Source: Botryococcus braunii (taxonomy: Eukaryota; Chlorophyta; Trebouxiophyceae). From it: a DNA stretch of 30,000 nt. The stretch lies in assembly GCA_002005505.1 (NCBI GenBank), contig KV908381.1:41621-71620 (forward strand). The letters run 5' to 3'. The notes under the pieces were generated by a model, which searched no databases, had not been told where the DNA came from, and was given only the letters and a program-made list of their open reading frames with translations. A program made the translations under genes and the position numbers. Positions 1 to 7,904 of the stretch are shown one piece after another; positions within the stretch are counted from its first letter, which is position 1, and every line of letters begins with the position of its first letter.

Positions 1-639
1 GAGCCTAGCAGGCGTGATCGAGCTCATCTAGGAGGCGCATCCCAAAGTTAGATCCCCCCCCCCCCATCCGCATCTGCCAACTTCCAACAACTCAGCGAAA
101 ACCCTCAAAGGGTTGATAATGGCTTTCCCTCATACCAAATGTGAAAGCTCAGCGGAATTTTATGGATAGCAAGGCAGGAAGGGAGCAAGGAACGAAGGGG
201 GGGACACGAGGTCCGCGTGACTAGTGGGCAAACAAGTGCTTAAAGAACCACCCCACCACACAGCTTACCCTTCTTGCTTCTCCGGTTGAGTCCTCAAGTG
301 GTTCTCGACCCAAACAAGTTCCAAGCCAGGGGACACCCTTTTATGTCGTTCTTCCCATGCGCTCGTGACTTCTATCCTCACGCTGGCGTGGGTGCCCTGA
401 TCACGTATCCACTACCGTCCTAGCGGTGCCAACTATTTACACTTAGACAGGGAAGGACGTAATGCCAACTTTTCATGGCGTAAGCAACACTCACCGTCGG
501 GAGGTGCTTCCCACGTTTGAACGGCCAACCACGTGGCTCCCACGGGCGTACAGTATGACGCCTAAAAGCGTCTCCCGCAAATGTCTCAAAATGCTCGGAA
601 ATCCTCGCATTCCGTTACAGTTTACGTGAACACCAACTC
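1..639. other. Non-coding stretch, nothing recognised
   Basis: No open frame of useful length and no similarity to the gypsy copies further right could be seen. There is a short C-run near 54-65 and a G-run near 198-205. The stretch ends where reverse-transcriptase-like codons of copy D begin. It could be older repeat DNA or flanking host sequence. Confidence 0.5.
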
Positions 640-845
640 TGGGCAAAACTTGTCAACTGCACTTTCTTTGAGAAACAATGAAATACTTGGGACACACCAT
701 TGGGGAAAATGGGTTGGAAGTGGATGTGGATGAAGTCAAGGTGGTGCAGGAGTGGCCCACGCCCACAAACGTAACGGAAGTTAGGAGGTTTCTCGGGTTG
801 TCTAATTACTTTCGAAAGTTGATTTAGGACTACAGTATCCTAGTG
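640..845 (+). pseudogene. Copy D: 3' end of gypsy reverse transcriptase (fragment)
   Basis: Translation shows the end of the RT connection region of a Ty3/gypsy polyprotein: a KYLGH motif at about 678, a PTPTN stretch, and the typical RRFLGLSNYFRKLI block at about 782-824. An in-frame stop follows, and a stop also precedes the KYLGH motif, so the fragment is not functional. The same blocks occur in element B at about 15170-15310 with different wording, so this is another copy of the same broad family. Everything upstream (gag, protease, RT catalytic core) is missing. The fragment ends at an insertion carrying direct repeats. Confidence 0.8.
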
Positions 846-1025
846 TTGAGTTATGAACATTATTATTGAATGCCTTGTGCTTTAGGTGATCTTCATGTGT
901 ACAATATTAGGATATGGGTCCATTGTGAACATAGGGTACCTTAAGACACGGTTAGATTTGGCCGGTTTTTTAACATAACGTACGACCTGATCTTGATTAC
1001 GCGTAAGTGTGAAAGGACTATTAAA

Positions 1026-1156
1026 GTTTGGAAAGATGCTTGGCACATAAAGATGCTAGTCTTGTTCATTCAGTTGCATGTGTTAAAGAGCAGACACTCG
1101 TCAAGGATTGTAACTGGAAGGAACACACACTTACGATCTGTCTGCTTGCTTACAGG
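1026..1156. repeat. 131-bp direct repeat, copy 1
   Basis: Matches 1357-1487 with 12 differences by eye (about 91% identity), both copies ending in GCTTACAGG. The 200 bp between the copies has no matching partner in the window. Confidence 0.85.
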
Positions 1157-1356
1157 TGCGGTGACATAGGGTGTGTATTGGTAGTGTGTTCATGTTTGAT
1201 TGCTTGATTGTGAGTGAACCATCTTAGTGTACAATCCAGCCACCCAAACAGTTAAGGGACGGCGACTAAATTGAGTATGGGAAGGTACTTGCTTTTAGCC
1301 ATCAGGGGCTTATCCGTGTAGAGCTGCTCATTGTTAGATTAACGTGTAATTAACTG

Positions 1357-1487
1357 GTTTGGAAAGATGCTGGGCGCATAAGGATGCTAGTCTTGTTCAT
1401 TTAGTTACATGTGTTCAAGAGCAGACAGTCGTCGAGGACTGTAGCTGGAAGGAACACACACTTACGACTTGTCTGCTTGCTTACAGG
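1357..1487. repeat. 131-bp direct repeat, copy 2
   Basis: Second copy of the 1026-1156 repeat, with no indel between them. It ends exactly where gypsy-derived sequence appears to resume. Confidence 0.85.
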
Positions 1488-1993
1488 ATATGCCGAATGC
1501 TCATAGCCTAACACCTAGCAACCCCATTGACAGCCCTCTCTGCGGCAAAAGCACCTTAGAAGTGGGGATAGGAACAACCCGAAGCATTCAATAGAATAAA
1601 GGAAGCATTGATAAGAGCCCCTATCTTTACACTCCCAGATGTACGTTGGCCATATAGGTAGTGTGCGATGCATGGGATTACCGCGTGGGAGATGTGTTGT
1701 TTCAAGATGGTAAGGTATGTGCTTATTTTACTAAAAGGTAGGGAGCAAGCAAAAGAAACTTCAGTGCCACGGAACCGGAATTATTGGCGGAAGTTTATGC
1801 TCCCACAAAATGGAGATGTTATTTGTTAGGGAAGCCAATAACGGTAGTGACGGATCACAAGTGTGATCCGTCACTAATACCTTCTTCCGTCAACTAGTGG
1901 GGCTTAGTCCTCCTTGGGCTGGGTGGGGCGAGCGCCTGCAGGAGTTTAAGTTGGAATGGGTATGGGAACCTAGAAACACCAACATTGCGGACC
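1488..1993 (+). pseudogene. Copy D: decayed RNase H domain
   Basis: Several frames together show a gypsy RNase H. A stretch corresponding to the domain start lies at about 1560-1720. A stretch reading FSATEPELLAEVYAP, which carries the second acidic motif, lies at about 1760-1805. VVTDHK, the third acidic motif, lies at about 1843-1861. The segment continues into the end of the domain (GERLQEFKLEW, then NIADPLSR) at about 1927-2000. Frameshifts and stops separate these parts. Just after the TDHK motif the sequence folds back on itself (palindrome at 1845-1876), which removes the normal following codons. Element B has the equivalent at 15367-15790. Confidence 0.75.
1845..1876. repeat. Perfect hairpin palindrome, 15-bp arms, 2-nt loop
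   Basis: The arms TAGTGACGGATCACA (1845-1859) and its exact reverse complement (1862-1876) are separated by AG. The left arm is native RNase H coding sequence (the TDHK motif). The right arm is not expected there and looks templated from the left. Confidence 0.9.
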
Positions 1994-2712
1994 CGCTCTC
2001 CAGGTGTCACTTTACTCAACACCCCGGACCTGGGGGGAGGGACAATGGGGCTACTGTGGCCGGGGCTGCCCTGAGGCGCAAGTGTACGCGCACCACTCCG
2101 GAATCCCTTACCCCTCCACTGGGGATGTCGAGGGTACCCCCACAATTCGGGCCCCCAAGGTCCCCAAGGTCGCGGTCTGGGAGCTCACTGACGAGGTCCC
2201 CAGCTCCCTGAGCACGATGGAGCAAATTGGGTTGGCCAGCCCGAGTGAGCTTACCCCCGATACCCATGGGTACGAATCCTTATTTAGAAAACTGGGGAAG
2301 GCTTACACAAATGATCCATGGTTGGAAGCGCGTGCGAATCGAAGGAAGGTTAGTCTAAAGGGAGGCTATTGGGAAAGGCATGGACGGAAATATGTATATA
2401 TGGGCATTGTTCGAGGAAAGGAAGAATGGGGAACTTGTTGTGGAGAATCTCCGATGTGGAATTTTGGAAGCTTTGCAGATCCTCCTCATGTTGGCCACCC
2501 AAGAGTAAGTCGTATGTATGAGCTTGTCACAAGGGGATGGTATTAACCCGGAATGTATACGATGTCAAAGCACATGTTGCTCATTGCAACTCTTCTCAAC
2601 GAGTCAAAGATCAGAATACTTTGCCTACTAGTCTTCTGCATCCTTTACAAATACCAGGGAGGAAGTGGGAAAGTTTGTATATGGACTTTATGATTAATCT
2701 CCCAATCGTCGA
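1994..2712 (+). pseudogene. Copy D: RNase H-integrase linker and integrase zinc-binding region
   Basis: A frame at 2210-2546 reads through the linker (SPSELTPDTHGYESLFRKLG) into the integrase N-terminal region. The HVGH zinc-ligand pair lies at about 2488-2500. A stop at 2544-2546 interrupts it. The following frame continues with AHCNSSQRVK, where the second Cys of the usual HHCC finger is replaced by Ser. It ends at the beginning of the catalytic core (MDFMINLP, about 2681-2704), which holds the first catalytic Asp. The rest of the core is deleted, because the sequence jumps directly to the chromodomain leader. Not functional. Confidence 0.75.
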
Positions 2713-3040
2713 TGTTAATTTCCTAACCCTTTACCGCACCACAGAGGGCGCCCGCGTGTGTACCCCGCCGCCGCCGCCGCCGCCCCCGCACCTCCTCAAT
2801 AATCACATTGAGTACGAGGTTGAGATCATTGTGGCTCACAAGCTGCGCACGGATGACTGCGGCTGTGCTTTGTACGACCCGGACGGATCCCCCCATCTGC
2901 AACCTCATGCGTTGGATGGGCTACAAGTTGTAGCCCATCCAAAGTTGTAGCCTACAACCCCATTGAGGACAGCTGGGAGCCACTGAAGCACTTCACGCGC
3001 TGGGGCAAACAAGTGAGGAATACGGAGAGAGTCACGGGCT
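2713..3040 (+). pseudogene. Copy D: decayed chromodomain at the end of pol
   Basis: After an internal deletion, the frame shows the basic/proline-rich leader seen in element B (a run of eight prolines at about 2766-2789). IEYEVEIIVAHK follows at about 2807-2842, then after an interruption YNPIEDSWEP at about 2952-2981, a typical chromodomain block. Chromodomains of chromoviruses direct integration towards particular chromatin marks; this role is family knowledge. The proline codons come from a CCG repeat. The domain is split at 2914-2957 by a fold-back insertion of 31 nt, which also shifts the frame. Confidence 0.7.
2914..2957. repeat. Fold-back insertion: 27-nt palindrome plus a second shorter one
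   Basis: GGATGGGCTACAA (2914-2926) is followed by one G and its exact reverse complement (2928-2940). A second, shorter hairpin (TTGTAG / CTACAA, 2945-2957) follows. Removing 2927-2957 would rejoin the chromodomain codons, so this 31-nt segment is an insertion templated from adjacent sequence. Confidence 0.85.
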
Positions 3041-3440
3041 CCCCACCTTGCCTCCCAAGGGCACGACTCCTTGGGTCTGCCTTTAAGGGTCCCGTCGACC
3101 GGTTGGAGGGGTGTCCATATATGGCCATATGGACTTTGGATAGGCTGGGGTAAGATTGCCTTAGGGGGTAGGGTTGACCATGGATCCCTTACTTGGGTAG
3201 AACTTTGTGCACATTAGATTAAGTACGGCCACTTCACTTCAATGCCATACCTCGTAATAATGGTACAATAATGGTGTACTATTGGACTTTAGACTTTGGA
3301 ACCAACCTTTGAACTCACCTTGGACTCTAGACTTTTGGACTTCTGAACTTTTAGCTCTGAACATGTGTCTCATTGTGGTTGTGTTCGTCACATGGACTTC
3401 CGTTTTTCATCTGTTTCATTTTTTTCCCATCACATTTTCC
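3041..3440 (+). other. Probable 3' untranslated region of copy D, no gene
   Basis: Repeated GGACTTT/GACTTTGG words at about 3130-3345 recall the GGACTTGG-rich 3' untranslated region of element B (17720-17850). No LTR of copy D could be found at the right end, where minus-strand copy C begins. Open frames here are short and carry no motif. Confidence 0.45.
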
Positions 3441-3442
3441 CA

Positions 3443-4121
3443 TCACATAGTCACGGGTGGCGAAGGAAACGTCGGATACGCAGCCTGGCGGTCCAGGGCT
3501 ATAGCTAAAACCTTTTGTGCCCGTCGGATGTCTGAACCCATTTCCCTCATAAAGTCATCCGCACTCCCAACTCCAGTTTTTCCCAAGTGCCCGTTTGCAA
3601 AAGGGCACGTTCGGATCTTTATCATATGTAAGCCGAAAGGGTGTGGTGTTTATAGAGGTATGCCCTGCAGTATTATAGGCAAATCTGCCTATAAAACTTA
3701 AGCAACTAACTATCGCAATCCTCCCCATGATCCGCAACATAGTGTTTCAGATAGTCTCCCAAAATGGAGTTTGTCCTTACAATTTGATCCACCCGTTTGG
3801 GGATGGAAGGAAGTTGAAACGGCAAGGGGGCATCCCAAAAGTTCATGTAAAGCCTTCATAAACTTACTTATAAAGCGGGGGTCCCGATCGGAAACAATTT
3901 CCTCTTGGTATCCCTGATACATCCACACCCGTGTCCTTAACAAATTTGCTTCTGTATAAGCTTTCATTGTTGTAGCAGCAAAATGAGCACACTTGCTATA
4001 TCCAGGACAACCCACATAACATCATTTCCACTTGGGGTCTTTAGGAGATTAGTAATGAAGTCCATAGACAAATTTTGCCTCTTCCTCGCTGGTATTTGTA
4101 AAGGATGCAGAAGACCATAAG
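3443..4121 (-). pseudogene. Copy C: integrase catalytic core and C-terminal part (fragment)
   Basis: Read on the minus strand. The segment nearest 4120 holds LLHPLQIPA and SMDFITN (about 4060-4110), the first catalytic Asp region. Next come CAHFAAT (about 3970-3990) and IVSDRDPRF (about 3875-3905, second catalytic Asp), then STSFHPQTGG. The region that should hold the catalytic Glu is altered by a frameshift. The conserved INTTPFRLTYDKDP block is at about 3620-3660 and a C-terminal remnant lies at 3450-3560. Frames change several times, so this is a dead copy. Codon for codon it is closer to element B than to element A. Confidence 0.8.
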
Positions 4122-4364
4122 TGTAACAGTGACTAGGACCGGGTTCGAATCGGCTAAGGGCTCGGGTCGGATCCGTGTTATCATGGTCCTTCTGAATAAG
4201 GTCTCGTGGAAAGTGCAGTACGGCAAGTGTGCCTAATAGTAGCGTAGCTCAAGGGACGTGTCCCTAGTCGGCGCAACAAGGATACAGATTGTAAGGGATT
4301 CCGTGCAAGCTTATTGTAATGTTCCGTCTCGTTTCCTAAACCCTCTAATTGCACTATTCTTACA
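4122..4364. mobile_element. Solo LTR (243 bp) inserted in copy C
   Basis: The insert begins TGTAACAG and ends TTCTTACA (TG...CA ends). It is flanked on both sides by ATAAG (4117-4121 and 4365-4369), a 5-bp target duplication typical of LTR retrotransposons. Removing it and one ATAAG joins the two parts of the copy C integrase. No PBS, PPT or coding sequence is present, so this is a solo LTR left after LTR-LTR recombination. It is not the same LTR family as A or B, although its 3' part has a CTCGTTTCCTAAACCC stretch resembling one in the B LTR. Confidence 0.85.
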
Positions 4365-4369
4365 ATAAG

Positions 4370-5046
4370 GCAAAGTATTCGAAGCTTTGACCCCTTAACA
4401 AGAGTCACAAGGAGCAACATCTGCTTTAATATCCTCATGCATTCCGCCCACAATGCCATTCTCTTGTTACAAGCTCATACATACGAGTTGCACCACGGTG
4501 GCCAACATGAGGTGGATCATGCACAGCTTCCAAAATTCCACGTCGTAGATTCTCCAAAACAAGTTCCCCATTCTTCCTTTCTGGAACATATTTCGTCCAT
4601 GCATTTCCCAAAAGCCTCCCTTTAAACTAACCTTCGATTCGCACGCGCTGGCGAACCATGGATAATCCGTGTAAGCCATCCGAGTTTTCGAAGTAAGGAT
4701 TCGTACCCATCAGTATCGGGGGTAAGCTCACTCGGGGTGGCCAACCCAATTAGCTCCCTCAGCACGATGGAACTGGGGACCTCGTGAGGGGGCTTCGGGA
4801 GCGCGACCTTGGGGACCTTGCGGGCCCGAGATGTGCGGGTACCCTCGGCATCCCAACAAGAGGGGGTGAGGGAGTTTGGAGAGGTGCACATACGCTTGCG
4901 CCGGAAGGCCCGGCCACAACAGCCCCACTGTCCCTCCCCCAGGGCCAGGGTGTGAAGTGACACCTTGAGAGCGGGTCCGCAATGTTGATCTTTCTAGGTT
5001 CCAATACCCATGCCATCTCAAACTCATACAAGCGCTCGGCCCACCC
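4370..5046 (-). pseudogene. Copy C: end of RNase H, linker and integrase zinc finger (fragment)
   Basis: On the minus strand the segment begins at 5046 with GWAERLYEFEMAWVLEP and NIADPLSRCHF (about 4955-5043), the end of RNase H. The GC-rich linker follows, then SPSELTPDTDGYES (about 4690-4735), then the integrase zinc-binding region with a CDSC pair at about 4395-4410. The frame breaks repeatedly (frames used are 4759-5046, 4622-4963 and 4467-4679). It is cut at 5046 exactly where the LTR of element B starts. The upstream parts of the same copy (gag, protease) lie beyond B at 18170-19740. The missing middle (RT and most of RNase H) is about 1.5 kb judged against B. Confidence 0.8.
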
Positions 5047-5276
5047 TGTTAGAGGGATTCCGGTACAGTCATACCGCCGAGTCTCACACGCGGTGTGACG
5101 GATCCTTATGGGACGAGACACCGTGGAGTATGAGGGAGAGTGTTAAGTAGGTTAGACAGAATATAGCCTTGCAGAATGGGAAAGGGACTTGGACTAGGAT
5201 GGTGGTTTGGGCGGAAGCTCCTTTCGTAATAATCTTGCGTTTCTCCTAAACTCTTCCGACAGGACCCTCCGCATCA
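5047..5276 (+). repeat. 5' LTR of element B
   Basis: Begins TGTTAGAGGG and ends near GCATCA; matches 17939-18169. The right border is uncertain by a few bases because the two ends differ. An AATATAG word at 5160-5166, also present in the 3' LTR, could serve as a TATA box, but this is only a guess. Confidence 0.9.
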
Positions 5277-5292
5277 TCTGGTATCGGCAAGG
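5277..5292 (+). other. Primer-binding-site candidate of element B
   Basis: TCTGGTATCGGCAAGG lies directly after the LTR. TGGTATC matches the first bases of the initiator-Met tRNA-primed PBS commonly found in plant gypsy elements; the following bases differ. Confidence 0.55.
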
Positions 5293-5467
5293 GGCTTAGC
5301 CCCTCTCCAGCCACGGAGAGTGTGTATAGTAATAATAATAATAGTTTATCATCAATTGAAGAAGAGCTTTGCGGTATCTGTGGTAGTCTAGCGCGGGTTT
5401 CACTAGGCGCCCCGTTGGGGCCCCCGCCAAGGTTACTCGATCTCATTCTTTTGCTCGTGCAGTAAGA
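5293..5467 (+). other. Leader of element B
   Basis: Non-coding 5' leader between PBS and gag, with a short (TAA)n microsatellite at about 5329-5342. No other signal was recognised. Confidence 0.5.
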
Positions 5468-6729
5468 ATGGCTAATAGAAATCAAGCAATAGCAGCAATA
5501 CAGGCCGACAATGCCGATCTCAACGCGCGTATTGATGCCTTGCGGGGACAACTCAACTCGACGATCTGCTGCATCGCGAACAAGAGCGCCAAGAAGAAAG
5601 AGAAGCAGAAGCAGAGGTTCGTCCCGTTGCCATTAGGGCGCATTAACCAGAAAAATTTGAAGGTCGCAAAGACGATTGGCAACAGTTTATGGCTGATGTC
5701 CATTCTTATTGTGTGCTAACGAGGGTTCCACAAGCTATGCAAGTGGACTATGCGTACAGATGCTTAGGGAACCTTCCCTGGAAGGTCTGGCTTTCGAAAA
5801 GAGCTGCATTTGAACGTGGGAATCCCAATGAAGAGGTGAAGTTGGGCATTATGAACGATTTGATGCAAAGTGTGTATGATAGCCAAGACAGAGCCACTAC
5901 AGCCCGCAATACACTTAATATTGTGTACCAAGGCAATGAGCCTTTGTCAAAATACGTGGAAAGAATCACTTCTTTGTTTGGAGAGGTTAAGGCTCATAAA
6001 ACTTTGTCCATGGGTGAGAAATTGCATTGCTTTAAAAAAGGCTTGCGAGAAAAACTACAGGACAAAGCAATCATTGATCCGGGCAGTGGTTTACCCTATG
6101 ATGATTTAGATTTACTAATCAATGCTCTGACAAAGTATGAGGCTGCCATGGGGGGAGGGCAGAGACACTTCAAAAGGACTAGGATGGGGGCCCCGAGTGG
6201 GCAAGCAGCAGCTTTGCAACAATCCCAAGGACAAGGGCAAGGACTAGGACAGTGGGAATGGCAGCAGCCATTATTGTTTCAACCACCAGCGCTTCAGGAG
6301 CAAGCTGGAGTGGCTGGTTCAGCTGGACTGGCAGCAGAGCAAGTTTGGGGAGGGGCTCAACCATTCGTCATGTGTCCACAACGAAGGGATAGTGCGGCTC
6401 CGCATCTCCGAGTTGACACTCGGGTCGCAATTCCTCCTGATAGGCGCTGCCATGCTTGCCATTGTAGGGGTCATGAGTTCCACATGTGCCCATTCAAGAA
6501 AATCCAGAATGGCATCCCTCTCACACAACTTGATGAACTCAAAGTTGAGTTGTGCTTGCAGCAGTGTGGGATGGAAAATAGAGTCACCCCTCATATTTAC
6601 ATGACTCAGGGGAGGAGTAGGGGGGTCATTCATGGTCTACCTGCCCCACAGGCTCTGCCAGCAGGGGCAGGGATGGTACAGGGATATGGACAAGGCAGGG
6701 GCAGGGGCAGAGGATGGGGCTGGGGCTGA
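5468..6729 (+). pseudogene. gag of element B, with one frameshift
   Basis: Structural protein of the retrotransposon particle. The ATG at 5468 starts a short N-terminal part rich in Asn, Ala and Lys, with coiled-coil-like spacing (about 60 residues). Near 5642-5660 the reading frame must shift to the frame open from 5647 to 6729, which carries the gag domain (KFEGRKDDWQQF, then about 150 helical residues). A zinc knuckle follows, CHACHCRGHEFHMC (CX2CX4HX4C, about 6449-6490), expected to bind RNA. The tail is Gly/Arg/Gln rich and ends at a stop at 6727-6729. Downstream purine-rich codons are out of frame. The same gag tail, much decayed, occurs in copy C (minus, about 19032-19290 and 19626-19740). 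Confidence 0.85.
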
Positions 6730-6849
6730 GGCAGAGGAGGAGGAGGAAGAAGGGGAAGGGGGAGATATTAAATGGCTAACCAAAATTCCCCAAATTTTAC
6801 TCGTCTCAACCAATTTTATTCCAAACAGCAGCAAACACTTGAAACTTTG
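6730..6849 (+). other. Element B gag-protease spacer, left half, cut by element A
   Basis: Decayed coding sequence between gag and protease; it continues at 13446 after element A. The last five bases, CTTTG (6845-6849), are the left target duplication of A. The paralogous stretch in copy C (minus, about 18960-19060) runs through without interruption. Confidence 0.7.
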
Positions 6850-7012
6850 TGTAGCGCGCGGCAGGCAGACTCCGCCAGGGTTAGCCCCGTCGGATGCGAA
6901 GCGGTACATTAGGCTAGGCGTAGCCTCTTTAGGCTTCGCGCTTGTACATACGGTGTGGCGCTCGGGCCACACTGGCACTTTCATCGGTGCAAACAATTCG
7001 GATAACTTTACA
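6850..7012 (+). repeat. 5' LTR of element A
   Basis: Begins TGTAGCGCGC and ends AACTTTACA. It differs from the 3' LTR at two positions (G/C in GATGCGAAGC, T/A in GCGCTTGTAC), about 98.8% identity, indicating recent insertion. Confidence 0.95.
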
Positions 7013-7115
7013 TTTGGTGGCCCATATCGGTCACTTCTGCTTTGATTGGCTTGACAAATTTCTTTTAAGCATCTTCGCTTTTCGGTTTGGGGTTGCGCTC
7101 CTTTGTTTGGGTTTA
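7013..7115 (+). other. PBS candidate and leader of element A
   Basis: TTTGGTGGCCCATAT follows the LTR directly. The TGG start fits a tRNA-primed PBS, but it is not the initiator-Met type, and I could not assign the tRNA. The same word, TTGGTGGCCCATAT, occurs at 11414, at the start of the non-coding relative inside A. Confidence 0.5.
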
Positions 7116-7904
7116 ATGGCTCTCGTTTTGCCGCCGATCCCGACCGACCTCGTCCCTTTGGTGGGCAAACCTCCTCGATACACGCTAAGGAGGCTCCCAT
7201 ACCCTGGAAATACTAGACCTTATTATTCATATCTGAAAGAGTTGGATATTGAGGTGCCAGATATTCCAGAGGGTGTTGACCCGGTCGACTTGACTTCGGG
7301 TTATGACTGGAAGGGCTTGCTTTCCAAGGTTTTTGACTTTGAGACTGCTGAGGAAGCTCTTGAGTGGGCAAGGCTCGGCATTGTTGAAGTCATCAACGAT
7401 TTGACAGAGGCTCGGGCACTTATGACGGAGTGTGCCGATTCAGTTCGGCACCCGTCCTCTGAGGGCGACGATGGCCTAGGCCTTGCACAATGTTCCAAAG
7501 ACTTAGTGGAAGCTTCCACTATTTGGGCAAAAGTTGTGTGGAGGTATTGGCTTTGGTGCGCTGCGGCGCGCGCTTTTTATGCTCGGATCCCAAGTCATGT
7601 CCTACACGACAGAAGGGTGACCAGCATAGAGTCGTCTGTCCAAGCTCTTAACGCTGATATTGGGTCTTCGGGAACCCAAGTTGGCAGCCTGGACGGCAAG
7701 ATGGACGCGATTATGCGTTTGCTGCAAGGATCGGGGGGAAAACAAGGTGCGTCTCCCTCGCCTATGCCTTTCGTTGCTCCTAAAACGAGGCCTCCAGCGC
7801 CTATTTTTAATGGAAAAAGGGTATATACAGCCGTCTACATCACCCTATGGTGCGCCCATTCTTTTTGTGCAAAAGAAGGATGGAAGCCTCCGGATGGTCA
7901 TTGA
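7116..7904 (+). pseudogene. gag of element A, truncated and joined to RT
   Basis: The first plausible start is ATG 7116, giving MALVLPPIPTD; the frame is open from inside the LTR, but that part is unlikely to be coding. About 230 residues look like the N-terminal half of a plant-type gag, with acidic helical segments and a coiled-coil-like stretch near the end (SIESSVQALNADIG onward, about 7625-7720). At PAPIFNGK (about 7791-7817), where the central gag domain normally begins, the sequence switches to RT coding sequence in another frame and stops at 7902-7904. The core gag domain, zinc knuckle and protease are absent. The short word ATGGAAAAAGG (7810-7820) at the join suits a microhomology-mediated deletion. 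A second copy of 7239-7707 lies inverted at 10833-11301. Confidence 0.8.

Larger units (their letters stand above)
837..1487. mobile_element. Insertion of about 650 bp inside copy D, with two 131-bp direct repeats
   Basis: Gypsy-like codons stop near 845 and resume near 1488, so about 650 bp is inserted. The insert holds two 131-bp direct repeats (1026-1156 and 1357-1487), with the second running to the right border. TACAG occurs at both borders (about 832-836 and 1482-1486) and could be a 5-bp target duplication. The repeats contain TGGAAAG...TTACA, which has TG/CA ends, so a small TRIM-like element is possible. No coding capacity is seen. A simple tandem duplication is the alternative. Confidence 0.4.

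Noticed and set aside
4135..4165. tRNA-like T-arm word (GGGTTCGAATCGG)
   Set aside because: No cloverleaf can be built around it, and it lies inside the solo LTR.
6637..7200. Minus-strand frame of 187 codons across the gag tail of B and the 5' LTR of A
   Set aside because: It crosses an insertion border and is the shadow of gag and LTR sequence.
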